From positions 38,270,671-38,334,670 of the forward strand of contig NC_134399.1 in the NCBI RefSeq assembly GCF_050003625.1: 64,000 bases of DNA, given 5' to 3'. Source of the stretch: Haematobia irritans. Taxonomy: Eukaryota > Arthropoda > Insecta > Diptera > Muscidae. The translations under genes were made by a program, and so were the position numbers. The notes under the pieces are model-generated. The model did no database searches and was not told the origin of the DNA. It saw only the letters and a list, made by a program, of their open reading frames with translations. Below, piece after piece: positions 24,601-39,600 of this stretch (positions are counted from its first letter, which is position 1; every line of letters begins with the position of its first letter).

Positions 24601-27600
24601 GTAACCCAGATTTTCCAACCGCCGATTGGAAGGTTGGTCGTTTGGATGAGGTGGATGGACCAAGGCGACATGCCGTGCTTATATTGAACATTGAGTCGCT
24701 GCCACATCTAGCCCAGACCCAAGGACGTGTAAGTTATGGCTTTCATGATATCCATATGAAGGTATACAAAAGAGATCAGCCAAAGGATTCCGAAACGGAC
24801 AAGCCTCCGGTAGAGTCAGAAGAACAAAAATCTTGCGAAGCTGAAGGAGACAAAAAAACTGCAGACATTGATTAACATCATGTGCGCGAAGTTTCTACAG
24901 GCAAGAGTCACAGAGATATGTGAAGAGGAGGCCCTTGATGACTCAATCGAAACGGCTGATGTGACGGTGGTTGAAAATTTTGATGGTTCTACGGTTCTTC
25001 CAGAAAAATCTTCACCATTGTTAGGCTGCTTGTGCTGCCTTAAAAGTTCTCCTGATGAAAGGAGACATATATATAGTTCTTATTCAAGAACCATATGTAT
25101 ATAAGAACAAGATCTGTGAATTAAGTACTCCGGGTTTCAAACTTTTGCATAATACCGATAAAGATATAAATCGAGCATATATAATTGCTGAAAACGGACT
25201 AAACTTATTTCTGCTTCCTTCATTGAACAATGCAGACACTGTCGTAGCCAGTCCAAAGATAGCCAAATGCAAATTTTGGATATCTTCGGTCTACATGGGA
25301 CATGATAGGGTGATGCCTCCATGTGCCGTTAAGACCTTAGTTGAGGAGTCACTGAAAGCAAAGACAAAACTCATTATGGGATGTGATGCAAATGTACATC
25401 ATAGTATTTGGGGAAGTAGTGATACTAATGCCAGGAGAGAGTCGCTAATAGAGTTTATTATTGCAATAAGGGAGATGCACCAACCTTCGTCACCAAAAAT
25501 AGGCAAGAGGTTTTGGACGTCACATTGGCCTCTACGGGACTGAATGATAAGATATCTGAGTGTCAAGTTTTGAGGGTAAATAGATCATCGCTACATCAGT
25601 TTCAGCTCGGCTGGTCGTACTTCAAAGACCATATTTCCTCCAAATGTTAGGAAAGCTGAATGTAATAGGTATAGGGATACGTTCAATATGATGATACTGG
25701 AAATAACAGAGACAAATATGAGCACTGTGCAAGATATCGAACACGCAGTGGAGCTAGTAATCCGCCTTCAACATGTCACTGAAAGCTGCTTGCCCTAGAG
25801 GAAAGCCAAGGGGAAAAAATCGGCCGCCATGGTGGACTACGGAGTTAAGTAATATGAGGAAATCCTGCAGGAAGCTCTTTAACAAGGCAAAGTCCACTAG
25901 AGCCCCCGAGGATTGGGATGCTTACAAGAAGAATCTGAGAGGATACAAGCGAGAACTGAGAAATGCTCAGCATAACTCTTGGAATGATTACTGTAGCAGT
26001 ATTGAGAATACGTCCGAGGCTTCCAGACTACGGAAGGTACTAGCATCCACTAACTCCGCTCCAGGTTTCATTAAAACATCGGAGGGCAATTGGACAACGT
26101 CCAGTGAGGAGACGTTGGAGATACTTTTGGACACACATTTTCCCGGAAATCAGACGGTTGAACCATGTTCTGGCGGTGCAAGAGAGGCTCAGCGGTCATT
26201 TCCTATCGAGGAAATTGTATCGGAATCTAGAATAAAACGAGCTTTAAATAGTTTTGGGCCATTCAAATGCCCGGACCTGATGGAATTACTCCGGCGGAGC
26301 TACAAGCTGTGAGTGATAGAGTTATCCCTTGGTTGACGGTGATATATGTAGGATGTATAAACTTAGCATATATTCCAGAAAAGTGGAGGGAAACAAAAGT
26401 CGTTTTCATTCCTAAAGCGGGAAAAGTCTCTCACTCGAGTGCGAAGGATTTCCGACCAATCAGCTTATCCTCATTCCTACTTAAGACTCTGGAGAGGATG
26501 CTAGATATCTATCTTAGAACTAGCGTCGATTCAAGTTTGCTCTCGAAACGACAGCATGCATACTCGAAGGGCAGGTCTACTGAGACCGCATTGCATGAAC
26601 TAGTCAGCTATATTAAAGGCTCACTATCTGTCAAAGAATACACGATCGTGGCGTTTCTAGACATCGAAGGGGCATTCAATAACGGGCCTTTCGATATTAA
26701 ATGGACTGACAACTCTGAATGTTGATCCAGGTATTCTTAGGCTGTTAGACCAACTTCTGAAGAAGCGTCGTATTTCAGCCACACTAGGACAAGCAAACAT
26801 ACAATGTGAACAGAGGCACTCCCCAAGGAGGAGTTCTATCACCTCTTCTTCGGAATGTTGCTATAAACAACATTCTGGGTTTCCTAGAAAAAGAAAGGAT
26901 AAAAGTGGTGGCATACACAGACGATGTAGCTCTAGCAGTCAGGGGAAAATTCCTATCTACAGTCAGAGATATTATACAGAGAGCCCTCCGGATGACTGAG
27001 AAATGGGCGAACGAGAATGGCCTTGTCGTAAATCCTGCAAAGACATCACTAGGCATGTACTGCAAAGATCGCAAAACTCCCACGGTTAAGCCCATATCCT
27101 TAGGGGGCATTGGAATTCCCTTTTGTGAGTGTGTAAAATACCTTGGCGTTATTTTGGACAGGAAGATGAACTTTAAGCTTAATATTGAAGAAAGGACGAG
27201 AAAAGCAAAGGTAGCTTTGTACTCGTGTAAAAAGGCAATAGGAAAAAAGTGGGGACTAAAACCGAAAATTGTGCAAACGTAGTCGATTACACTCTGACGA
27301 GGACACTTTTCGACAAAAAGTATGAAACTCTAATTCCCAACAGTGAGGCGTGGTGGACACAGACCCCAGGGAATGGATGGACAAGTGGGTTTCGGAGTAT
27401 ATTCTAAAAACTTGGAACTTCGAATAGCGAAAAGATTACCTAATCACTGTAGTGTTTTTCAGGCTGAAATATTAGCAATAAGAGATGTGGAATGACAAAC
27501 TTATTATACCCCGTCACCATTTTATGGTGTTATAAAAACGCATATAAGAAAATTTTACCTAAATACCATGTTTTTTTATGTTTAAGAAAATTGGATAATA

Positions 27601-30600
27601 TTTGTGATTGTATTCAATCAACGTACTAATGCGTGAATATTTTTTTTAGTAAAAACTATAGATGATAACATTATTTTACTTACTGTTCTTCGTTTCCGGA
27701 TCCTTTGCATTGCTTTAGAAGCTGTGCCATATAAGTTAAGGTGGATGAAGGAATTAAAAAAAAACTAAATATTTTGTTTTCACCAATTCCACTTTTTAAT
27801 TTTATCAATATTTTTTATTACAATTTGATATTCTAATTTTAAAAACTTTTTCGCTCGGACCGGGTTTTGAACATGTGTTTGTTGACACCATAACATAATG
27901 TCTTAGCACATTTAGCCACAAAAGCCAATGAAAACTACGTGTCGAACGTCAATTCAAATCTCCATTTAAACTGAACAAAAGATTAAAAGTTCCCGACATT
28001 GGCCAAATATTCTCAAACTAATTTTCATGGAAGTAAAACAGTCATCTGGCACAGGTTCAAATCTCTGCGGGATGTAAAATTTTTAATTTTAATTTTATTT
28101 TTATTGTTTTTTTATTATTATTTTTTTTTATTTTTTATAGATTTTCTATTCTTATTTGCGACAGTAGTGATGAAGGGTATTAAAATGCTTCAAATCATGG
28201 AAGTTGTTTTTAGTTGTACATTGACAGCCTGTATGTCGAACGAATCGATCGACTAAAATGCATAGAAACAGCAGATTTTTGGTTGTATCTTAAATTCAGC
28301 TGTTTGTTTCCATTGCAGTCGATCGATAGAGCGCGTTGGACATACAGAAACAGTCTGCGAATTTTAGCTGGCTGGAGTAGTTTTTGTGGTGGGAACTGGT
28401 ATGTATATGTTTGGTGCTTTTTGGCCTTCGGGAGTTGGCATCACTGTACGTGACACTGTCATTGGTACTCGGAGTGTTGCTCTTATAGTAGTTGTACCAT
28501 AGACCTTGTAATACATAGATGAGCCATGTGTGTCAAACTATGTTTGACAGTTCCGAAGATTAAGAATAAACGAGAAAAATAAGAGCACGCTTTTTTGTAG
28601 TTTGCCAATTTTACACAAAATTAGAACGTTTATGATGCAACAGAGGATTTATAAATAAATTAATATATTAAAAGTTCATATTTGAACAAAAAATTGTGAC
28701 CAAAACCGCGAAAATACGAAATTTAATTTTGAGCAGCATTGCTCTTTACGAACAACACAAAAGCAAATGCGCCAAAATTAATGTTTGGGACTTACTCTTT
28801 AAGAAAAAATCAAAACGAAATGTTAGAAAATTAATTTTTGGAACTGACACATTTTTTTTTAAATAGAATAGTGGATCATCTATGTATTATAAGGTCTATG
28901 AGTTGTACTAATGGTAAGACACCAGAGAGAGTTTCGGTGTTTTACTCATTGCCACCGTTTTTAGACGAAAACCCGATAATGCTTTTATTTTCGAGACAGT
29001 AGTTCCATCTGATCCATGTTTGTTTTTTTTTAACCTTAACGAATCAACAAGTTATTTTTGTTTAAGGATTCAGTTTTTGAAAAATAGCGTTTTTTACCCT
29101 CAGCCTTACACCCTCAAAAAAAAATGCTTCTGTAACATATGTTCCAAACATATTTTGCAGGAAGCACATATATTATTGGATACTGCCGACACATTAATAT
29201 ATTTGTTTTATGTGAACATATTATATGTTTGGAAGCATTTTGAGCCCAAAAATATTATATGCTTGGAAGAATTTTCGCCAAAGAAGATTGTACTCATTCC
29301 CTCACATAATTTTCACTTCCACGAAATTTTTTAGTTCTTGGCACCTTTTTTCTGTAATACAAATAATGTTGAAGAAATTATTCAATTTTATAAATTTTAC
29401 CTTTCGCCTGGACGGAGAATCGAATCGATGACCATACAGTTTGTAAGCCAACACACTATCCACTGGGCTACGTAGCTGTTATAATCACCAGTAGACAATT
29501 ATCGTTATAAGTTACATTTATATAGCATAGTTTGCAGCGCCCACGAGCCCATGCAAACATAACATTATTTAACAGAAACATACACTTGTTGGCCACGTGG
29601 AGCAGTGGCTAGCATCTCTGTCTTGCATGCAACGGGTCGTGGGTTCAATCCCTGCTCCGACCGAACACCACGAACGATTTTTTTTAATTTACACATTTAT
29701 ATTTATAATAACAGGTTGGCTGATAAGTCCCCGGTCTAACAAAGAAAAACCCATTTTTTGTCAAAATTCGTTTTTTTTTTATTCAACATAGTTCTCCTCA
29801 AGAGCGATACAACGATTATAACGACCTTCCAATTTTTTGATACCATTTTGGTAGTACTCCTTCGGTTTTGCCTCAAAATAGGCCTCAGTTTCGGCGATCA
29901 CCTCTTCATTGCATTCCCTGCGAGCATCCTTCTGAGGTCTGAGAACAAGAAAAAGTCGATGGGGGCCAGATCTGGAGAATACGGTGGGTGGGGAAGCAAT
30001 TCGAAGCCAAATTCATAAATTTTTGCCATCGTTCTCAATGACTTGTGACACGGTGCGTTGTCTTGGTGGAACAACACTTTTTTCTTCTTCAAATGGGGCC
30101 GTTTTGCCGCAATTTCGACCTTCAAACGCTCCAATAACGCCATATAATAGTCACTGTTGATGGTTTTTCCCTTCTCAAGATAATCGATAAAAATTATTCC
30201 ATGCGCATCCCAAAAAACAGAGGCCATTACTTTGCCAGCGGACTTTTGAGTCTTTCCACGCTTCGGAGACGGTTCACCGGTCGCTGTCCACTCAGCCGAC
30301 TGTCGATTGGACTCAGGAGTGTAGTGATGGAGCCATGTTTCATCCATTGTCACATATCGACGGAAAAACTCTGGTGTATTACGAGTTAACAGCTGCAAAC
30401 ACTGCTCAGAATCATCAACACGTTGTTGTTTTTGGTCAAATGAGAGCTCGCGCGGCACACATTTTGCACAGAGCTTCCGCATATCCAAATATTGATGAAT
30501 GATATGACCAACACGTTCCTTTGATATCTTTAAGGCCTCTGCTATCTCGATCAACTTCATTTTACGGTCATTCAAAATCATTTTGTGGATTTTTTTGATG

Positions 30601-33600
30601 TTTTCGTCGGTAACCACCTCTTTCGGGCGTCCACTGCGTTCACCGTCCTCCGTGCTCATTTCACCACGATTGAATTTTGCATACTAATCAATTATTGTTA
30701 ATTTCCCTGGGGCAGAGTCCGGAAACTCATTATCAAGCCAAGTTTTGCTTCCCTTCAGAAAACAGTATTTTATCAAAACACGAAATTCCTTTTTTTTCAT
30801 TTTTTTCACAATAACAAAAGTCGCTTCACAAAAGACGCTCTATCTCACAAACTAATTGACTTACAGACGTCAAATTTTGACACGAATCATTTGAAGGTTG
30901 GTGCTATATAAAAATAATATGCATTTAATACTAGCGACGCCATCTATGTGTCAGACCGGGGACTTATCAGCCAACCTGTTATATAAAATTTTTATAATGA
31001 AACTTCGAAATGTGGGTTATTAAAGATTTACAGTCAGAAATAGTCCTTGATATAAACGAAATGGACTGAGCTTTTGGATAAAATATTTTTTTTTTTTGCA
31101 AAAATAAAAATTTTGTAACAAAAAACTGTTTTTAGTATAAAAATTTGAAATTTTGGAAGCAATTCAAAAACTCTAATAAAAGAAGAACGTGGAGTCGAGT
31201 ATAAACATACATAAATAATTTTATAATATACACATAAATTTATTTAGGCGTGAACAGTTTTTTTACTGGCATTTACACCATTTTAAATGCAATTAAAACT
31301 TATCGTGTTTTGCATTTGATTTCATTTTTACCTTTAAGGCCGGTATTAAGTTGGCATTATCGCTCTAAAATGACCCTGTTTTGCCTTTTACTTTTCTTTA
31401 ATAATTCATTTTCAATTGTTTTAGCTGCAGAACTTGAACTTAATGCCCGCTTTTATATTTGAAGGTGTCGGTCAACTCCTCTTGGACTACTTACTAATAA
31501 AGAGGAACTAAACTTTGTTTTAATACATATTACTGTTACATTTTTCACTATTTCCTCCTTTTTTCATTTTAATGTACCTTTTCGTTATTTTCATGAAGAT
31601 CCCTTTGTAATTCTTGTATATTTTCCACCGATTTTTATACCCTCCACCATAGGATGGGGGGTATATTAACTTTGTCATTCCGTTTGTAACACATTGAAAT
31701 ATTGCTCTAAGACCCCATAAAGTATATATATTCTGGGTCGTGGTGAAATTCTGAGTCGATCTGAGCATGTCCGTCCGTCTGTTGAAATCACGCTAACTTC
31801 CGAACGAAACAAGCTATCGACTTGAAACTTGGCACAAGTAGTTGTTATTGATGTAGGTCGGATGGTATTGCAAATGGGCCATATCGGTCCACTTTTACGT
31901 ATAGCCCCCATATAAACGGACTCCCAAATTTGGCTTGCGAGGCCTCTAAGAGAAGCAAATTTCATCCGATCCGGCTGAAATTTGGTACATGGTGTTAGTA
32001 TATGGTCTCTAACAACCATGCAAAAATTGGTCCACATCGGTCCATAATTATATATAGCCCCCATATAAACCGATCCCCCGATTTGGCTTGCGACGCCTCT
32101 AAGAGAAGCAAATTTCATCCGATCCAGCTGAAATTTGGTACGTGTTGTTAGCATATGGTCTCTAACAACCATGCAAAAATTGGTCCACATCGGTCCATAA
32201 TTAAAGGGTGATTTGTTAAGAGCTTGATAACTTTTTTTTTTAAAAAAACGCATAAAATTTGCAAAATCTCATCGGTTCTTTATTTGAAACGTTAGATTGG
32301 TCCATGACATTTACTTTTTGAAGATAATTTCATTTAAATGTTGACCGCGGCTGCGTCTTAGGTGGTCCATTCGGAAAGTCCAATTTTGGGCAACTTTTTC
32401 GAGCATTTCGGCCGGAATAGCCCGAATTTCTTCGGAAATGTTGTCTTCCAAAGCTGGAATAGTTGCTGGCTTATTTCTGTAGACTTTAGACTTGACGTAG
32501 CCCCACAAAAAATAGTCTAAAGGCGTCAAATCGCATGATCTTGGTGGCCAACTTACCGGTCCATTTCTTGAGATGAATTGTTCTCCGAAGTTTTCCCTCA
32601 AAATGGCCATAGAATCGCGAGCTGTGTGGCATGTAGCGCCATCTTGTTGAAACCACATGTCAACCAAGTTCAGTTCTTCCATTTTTGGCAACAAAAAGTT
32701 TGTTAGCATCGAACGATAGCGATCGCCATTCACCGTAACGTTGCGTCCAACAGCATCTTTGAAAAAATACGGTCCAATGATTCCACCAGCGTACAAACCA
32801 CACCAAACAGTGCATTTTTCGGGATGCATGGGCAGTTCTTGAACGGCTTCTGGTTGCTCTTCACTCCAAATGCGGCAATTTTGCTTATTTACGTAGCCAT
32901 TCAACCAGAAATGAGCCTCATCGCTGAACAAAATTTGTCGATAAAAAAGCGGATTTTCTGCCAACTTTTCTAGGGCCCATTCACTGAAAATTCGACGTTG
33001 TGGCTCGTTAGTAAGTCTATTCATGATGAAATTTCAAAGCATACTGAGCATCTTTCTCTTTGACACCATGTCTGAAATCCCACGTGATCTGTCAAATACT
33101 AATGCATGAAAATCCTAACCTCAAAAGAATCACCCTTTATATATAGCCCCCATATAAACCGATCCCCCGATTTGGCTTGCGAGGCCTCTAAGAGAAGCAA
33201 ATTTCATCCGATCCGGCTGAAATTTGATATATGGTGTAAGTATGTGGTCTCTAACAACCATGCAAAAATTGGTCCACATCGGTCCATAATTATATATAGC
33301 CCCCATATAAACAGATCCCCCGATTTGGCTTGCGAGGCCTCTAAGAGAAGCTAATTTCATCCGATCGGGCTGAAATTTGGTACGTGTTGTTAGTATATGG
33401 TCTCTAACAACCATGCAAAAATTGGTCTACATCGGTCCATAATTATATATAGCCCCCATATAAACCGATCCCCCGATTTGGCTTGCGAGGCCTCTAAGAG
33501 AAGCAAATTTCATCCGATCCGGCTGAAATTTGGTACATGGTGTTAGTATATGGTCACTAACAACCATGGACAAATTGGTCCACATCGGTCCATAATTATA

Positions 33601-36600
33601 TATAGCCCCTATACAAACCGATCCCCCGATTTGGCTTGCGAGGCCTGTAAGAGAAGCAAATTTCACCCGATCCGTCTGAAATTTGGTACATGGTGTTAGT
33701 ATATGGTATCTAACAACCATGCAAAAATTGGTCCACATCGGTCCATAATTATATATAGCCCCCATATAAACCGATCGCCAGATTTGACCTCCGGAGCCTC
33801 CTGGAAGACCAAAATTCATCTTATTCAGTTGAAATTTGGTACGTGGTGTTAATATATGGCCTCAAACTCCCATGCAAAAATTGGTCGAAATCGGTCCATA
33901 ATTATATATAGCCCCCATATAAACCGATCTCCAGATTTGACCTCCGGAGCCCCTTGGAAGAGCAAAATTCATCCGATTCGGTTGAAATTTGGTACGTGAT
34001 GTTAGTATATGGTATCCAACAACCATGCAGGAATTGGTTCATATCAGTTCATAATTATATATAGCACCCATATAAACCGATCCCCAGATGTGACCTCCGG
34101 TGCCTTTTGGAGAAGCAAAATTCATCCGATCTGGTTGAAATCTTGTACGTGGTGGTAGTATATGATATTTAACAACCATGCCAAAAGTGGTCCATATCAG
34201 TCCATAATCATATATAGCCCCCATATAAACCGAGATTTGGTTTTGGAGCCTCTTGGAGGAGCAAATTTCATCCGAGTCAGTTCAAATTTGGTACATTGTG
34301 CTAGTATATGGCCGTTAACAAGCATGCCTCCGTCCATAGGTCCATATCGGTCTATAGTTAATATAGCCCTCAGATAAATCGATCCCCAATCGCACAAAAA
34401 TTGGTCCATATCAATAATTGTATATAGCCCCCATATAAGCGACCCCCATATTTCAATTCTGGCTCCCTACGTACCGTGCAAAAGTCCATATCGATTCGTA
34501 ACTATTTGTAGACTTACCTACACATACTTGTTTTTGTCTAATGTATACCACGTATGGACTAACTCACAATTTAGAAAACGATTTAAAATACCACAACCCA
34601 AGTAATTCGATTGTGGATGACTGTCTTTCGTAGAAGTTTCTACGCAATCCATGGTGGAGGGTACATAAGATTCGGCCTTGCCGAACTTACGGCCGTTTAT
34701 ACTTGTTTAAATTTCCTTTGCCTGAATATTTTGACTTACTCCTCGTACGTTCCGATTTCTTGTAACGAACCAAGAAAAAAATTGCCAAATGATCAACAAA
34801 ACACATTTCCACATATACATAAAATGCTGCTCTCAAGGCGAAAGCACATGCTGTTTTGTTTTAAATGTCTATTCTCTTGGTTCCGAATGTCTATTCTCTT
34901 TACTCCGAATACTCATTCTAATATTCAAATTAAATAACATAAGCATATCAAATTTTTGGCTTTATCATAAAACAGTTTTCCGAAACAACAACATATAAGC
35001 GGTTTCACAGAAATTGCTCTCTTTTGATCCTCTCGCTGTGTTATGTTGATATCTTTCGTCAACCCTCCCGGTTTCCATCTCTATATATATATATATTTAT
35101 TTATTTATTCGAAATTTGTACATTTACATTTGTAAATTTTTATATATTATTTTTATGAAAAATTCATGCTCCAAACATAATATATTCTAACATATGTGTC
35201 CCTAACATTTAGTGTTAGTTTAGGAACATTACATATTTGGACTTAAATATATAGTGTTTAAAAAAATTGTGCCCGAAACACATTTTGTTTATATCGGAAC
35301 ATATGAAAAACATATTTTTCTAACAGTGTATATATTATTATGTTTATTCTACTTTTAGACATCTTCAATCCCCTATGTGTGGCTAAGTTGTGATCATTTA
35401 TCTATTGTATGGTGCTTACAATTGGTAATGACTATAAATCGCTTCTTGTTTGGTATAACAGTGATTGATGACAACAGGAATGTTTATTTTTCGAATGATA
35501 AGTCACATCGTACGAAGACAGCAATAAATTATTTTGTGGTTAGTATGCTCCCTATAGTACAAATCTATCTAGTAAAACCTAATAACACTAAAATGTTTAC
35601 TCTAGAAACCATTGAATAAACGCAACTCGAACGAAATTGAACTTCCCAAATTGCATGCGAATTCTATGTGGCAAGAAGATTCTAAAATATCATTTAAAAG
35701 GATATTTAAAAATGGATTGCGCACAGAGTATAACCATATGTTACAAATTTATAAATACAAGGATTTTAAGGTATGGTCATGCTAGTATAACACTTTCAGT
35801 AGTAGTATAACACTTGAACATTGATGTTTTAGAAGGTATATATCGAAATTGATAGTTTTGAGGACTTCGAGGATGAGTGGATACATGGATGCGCAGCAGT
35901 TGAATTGGCAGACGGAGATAGTAAACATTGGTAAGATTACTTGAGATTTATATGTCTAATACTACAAATGTATAAATAAAAATCTTATAATAGTGAAAAA
36001 GGATTGTCACTTTCACACTATGTACGAAATATTCCGTCGCAGGATAAATATCGTTATATGGTGCTACTAGACATCCAACACATATGGAAATATTATCCTC
36101 ATTGGACACATTTGCTTGTCACCCTTAAACCCACCAATAAAGCGGTAAGTAAGAAGTTTTCGATATATATTGTATTATAAATTTGTTTCTCCCCCCAGAC
36201 ATCATTGAAAATAGATGCTTTCAAAAAGGATGAAAGAAAAATTCAAGTAAAAACTCCCCGACTGTTTTCATTTAAACCAAAGACGCTTGTCAACCAAACT
36301 TCGCTTGGAACAATACATTATGAAATTCTTATAGAAGGTGAGATTTTTGATATTATTTCAGCAGTATTGTTTTGCTTACATAATAAACAATCTGCTGTTT
36401 TGAAGATGCTTATGCACTGCTGAAATGTCAGTAATTTGCTACTGTTTAGAAATGTTTAACTCTATCGCCAAACCCATTATTATTTAAAAACGCGAGTGAA
36501 AATTTCACAGCTCAAGGTACTAGTTTCTATGGGAGGTTTCCCAATTTGTTGCATATCCTAAGATTCTTCTTTTGAAATGTTATAATTTCAATAGGAGCCT

Positions 36601-39600
36601 ACACAACTGCCTCTTTTGTGCAAATGGTAAGGCCTTAAGTCGCCCTAATATTGAAAATTGATTTGCATTTTTGTTGGTTTTTGGAATTACTAGTATGTAT
36701 TCTGAAAATCTTTTCGGTATATGTTTCAAAGTCAGAGCTTGGCGGTGGTTTTTTGAATATACTATATACTATTCTTCCTTCTAATTTGAGAAACATTTAA
36801 ATATAACTAATTTTAATTATGCAATTCTTAAGGTTGAGTTACATATCATGCGTTAATCCGTGCGTTGATGGAAGGGTTGATTTTTTTCAGTTTTAAGCAC
36901 TCAAACAAAACTGTTGCTTTCAAAGAGAAAATTCAAATCTTCAATCAAATGTAAAATTATTACACACAGAAAACAGATTGGTTGAAAATCTGTTGTATTA
37001 ACGAAAATTCTACATTCTGAGTTATATATCAGTTCTGCCAATCTATTTACTTGGATCACAAGCATTTTTTTATCCTTAATACCATTTGGCTATAATTTCA
37101 AAAGATTCTTAGTTGTAACTGAAAATAAATGATTGTAGCAACAGATTGGCTGATAAGTCCCCGGTCTGTGTCAAATGGCGTCGCTAGTATTAAATGCATA
37201 TTATTTTTATATAGTACCAACCTTCAAATTCGTGTCAAAATTTGACGTCTGTAAGTCAATTAGTTTGTGAGATAGAGCGTCTTTTGTGAAGCAACTTTTG
37301 TTATTGTGAAAAAAATGGATAAAAAGGAATTTCGTGTTTTGATAAAATACTTTTTCTGAACGGAAAAAATACGGTGGAAGCAAAAACTTGGCTTAATAAT
37401 GAGTTTCCGGACTCTGCCCCAGGGAAATCAATAATGATTGATTGGTATGCAAAATTCAAGCGTGGTGAAATGAGCACGGAGGACGGTGAACGCAATGGAC
37501 GGCCGAAAGAGGTGGTTACCGACGAAAAAATAAAAAAATCCACAAAATGATTTTGAATGAGCGTAAAATGAAGTTGATAGCAGAGGCCTTAAGGATATCA
37601 AAGGAACGTTTTGGTCATATCATTCATCAATATTTGGATATGACCAAAAACAACGTGTTGATGATTCTGAGCTGTGTTTGCAGCTTTTAACTCGTAATAC
37701 ACCCGAGTTTTTCCGTCGATATGTGACAATGGATGAAACATGGCTCCATCACTACACTCCTGAGTCCAATCGACAGTCGGCTGAGTGGACAGCGACCGGT
37801 GAACCGTCTCCGAAGCGTGGAAAGACTCAAAAGTCCGCTGGCAAGGTAATGGCCTCTGTTTTTTGGGATGAGCATGGAATAATTTTTATCGATTATCTTG
37901 AGAAGGGAAAACCCATCAACAGTGACTATTATATGGCGTTATTGGAGCGTTTGAAGGTCGAAATCGCGGCAAAACGGCCCCATATGAAGAAGAAAAAAGT
38001 GTTGTTCCACCAAGACAACGCACCGTGCCACAAGTCATTGAGAACGATGGCAAAAATTCATGAATTGGGCTTCGAATTGCTTCCCCACCCCCACCGTATT
38101 CTCCAGATCTGGCCCAGCGACTTTTTCTTGTTCTCAGACCTCAAAAGGATACTCGCAGGGGAAAAAATTGGCTGCAATGAAGAGGTGATCGCCAAAACTG
38201 AGGCCTAATTTGAGGCAAAACCGAAGGAGTACTACCAAAATGGTATCAAAAAATTGGAAGGTCGTTATAATCGTTGTATCGCTCTTGAAGGGAACTATGT
38301 TGAATAATAAAAACGAATTTTGACACAAAAAAAAGTGTTTTTCTTTGTTAGACCGGGGACTTATCAGCCAACCTGTTAAATATCTCTCTTTTAAACAATT
38401 TTATTTGAATTCGATTGATATGACCTACCTTAAATAAATTTCGTAACTCTCAATTAGTAGTCCTCACTGATATATGGTAGTCTCAGCCGAATGCCTTTTG
38501 ATGAATTTCTCAAATGTCATTTCTATTTTAACAAATTATTTATTATTCAAATAACACATTTAAAACTAAAAACAACGAAATTTTATGCTACATCGTAGAT
38601 GTTGACTTCACAACGAAAAGCATATACATAGTATATAGGATGACAATATGAACTGTAGATTTTAACTGTACATGGCGCCTCCCGTTTTGTTTCAAGCAAT
38701 CGAAGATATGACACATTTGTGGATATGTTCTGGAATTAGTTTTATTAACTCCAACATGGTACCCCAGAACTTTCTAATTTTATTTTGTAATATCCATATA
38801 ATAGTGGCCTATTTTTAAGGTATGTAACATTATGTACTCCGGACACAACTTTGTGCAGAGCAATCAACTCGGAGTAACCAGTGATTTAGTTCTGGCGTGT
38901 AAGAATCTACTTTTCAGAGACGAAAGCAGTTGGATGTGGAAAATCATACTAAATCTGCACGATTTTATCAATGTGTTCACACCGCGAATATTCAATTACT
39001 GATATCCAAAGGACAAAATATCTTTGATGCTGTCGAAATCAGGTACATAATGTCCGAGAAAGTAATAGGCTTGCGCCAACCTTGTTACATGTTCACCTCC
39101 AAAAAAAAATTTTTGCTCTAAGAATCTGGGTGTGGATACATTTTGATGCAATAAATAGAGATTCTAGACAAAAATTTTGATCTACTAATTACATACATTT
39201 AGCGTATTTAGATTTATTTGTACCACTATATGTACCTATATGTAAATAAAATATAATATTTAACGGTGAAGTAATTGATTTTTAAATATATTTTTAATTC
39301 GGTCATGAGTATTATTAAGGTTGGGCAACACAACCGAACGATGAAGGTAGTCACAACCAATATCGTCGGCAGACCCAACCAACACCATATGTGGTATTAG
39401 TTGTGTCGACCGAATCATTCGGGTGACACAACTACCAACTGATATTTAGTAGCTGCAAATGCCAAAAGGAGGTTGGTAATAAATTCGGTTGTCACAACCA
39501 ATCTGTATTCTCTGTGTACTTTAGAAATTTTGATTTTATTCGATCTTTCTTTTGTATTAAATAGATAATTAAATAATTATTCAAGCTAGAGATCTTTTCG

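Larger units (their letters stand above)
22800..24874 (+). pseudogene. LINE ORF1, split by mariner insertion
   Basis: The 5' part encodes KLSAKQSYFLKWALRILEAG and, after a frameshift, MVSRT..RSMHCFKAALMLIGEVW and DIPAKPRAH. The 3' part resumes after the mariner as TWIPANPPDPESLLNRLKEC and ends about 24874. Reading across the mariner, PRAH/TWIPA is continuous apart from the TA duplication. Confidence 0.75.
22244..27490 (+). mobile_element. LOA/I-like LINE, nearly full-length but broken
   Basis: Order: tandem 5' repeats, leader, ORF1 (about 22840-23350 and 24544-24874, split by a mariner), endonuclease (25049-25560), RT (25773-27282), truncated RNase H (27340-27485). The RT signature NRGTPQGGVLSPLLRNVAIN with YTDDVALAV, plus RNase H, recalls the LOA/Bilbo group of flies. 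Frames change at about 23100, 24880, 25040, 25540, 26270 and 26730, so it is inactive. It lies in PGAP1 intron 4. Confidence 0.85.
31635..34712. mobile_element. DINE-1/Helentron-like element 2 with 153-bp array
   Basis: Starts near tataccctccaccataggat and ends with the hairpin ttcggccttgccgaa, then cttacggccgtttatacttg and Ts. GTCC/GTCT repeats lie at about 31770-31783. Inside is a tandem array of exactly 153-bp units: the marker ccataattatatatagccc recurs at 32042, 32195, then 33284, 33437, 33590, 33743, 33896, 34049 and 34202. A DD41D transposon (32204-33137) splits the array. Confidence 0.75.

Noticed and set aside
29588..29675. Functional tRNA gene
   Set aside because: Has A- and B-box-like sequences but I cannot fold a full cloverleaf with a proper acceptor stem. 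It resembles a SINE head.
29898..30659. Host gene derived from a transposase (domesticated)
   Set aside because: It sits between intact mariner TIRs with TA duplications and carries inactivating lesions at both ends.
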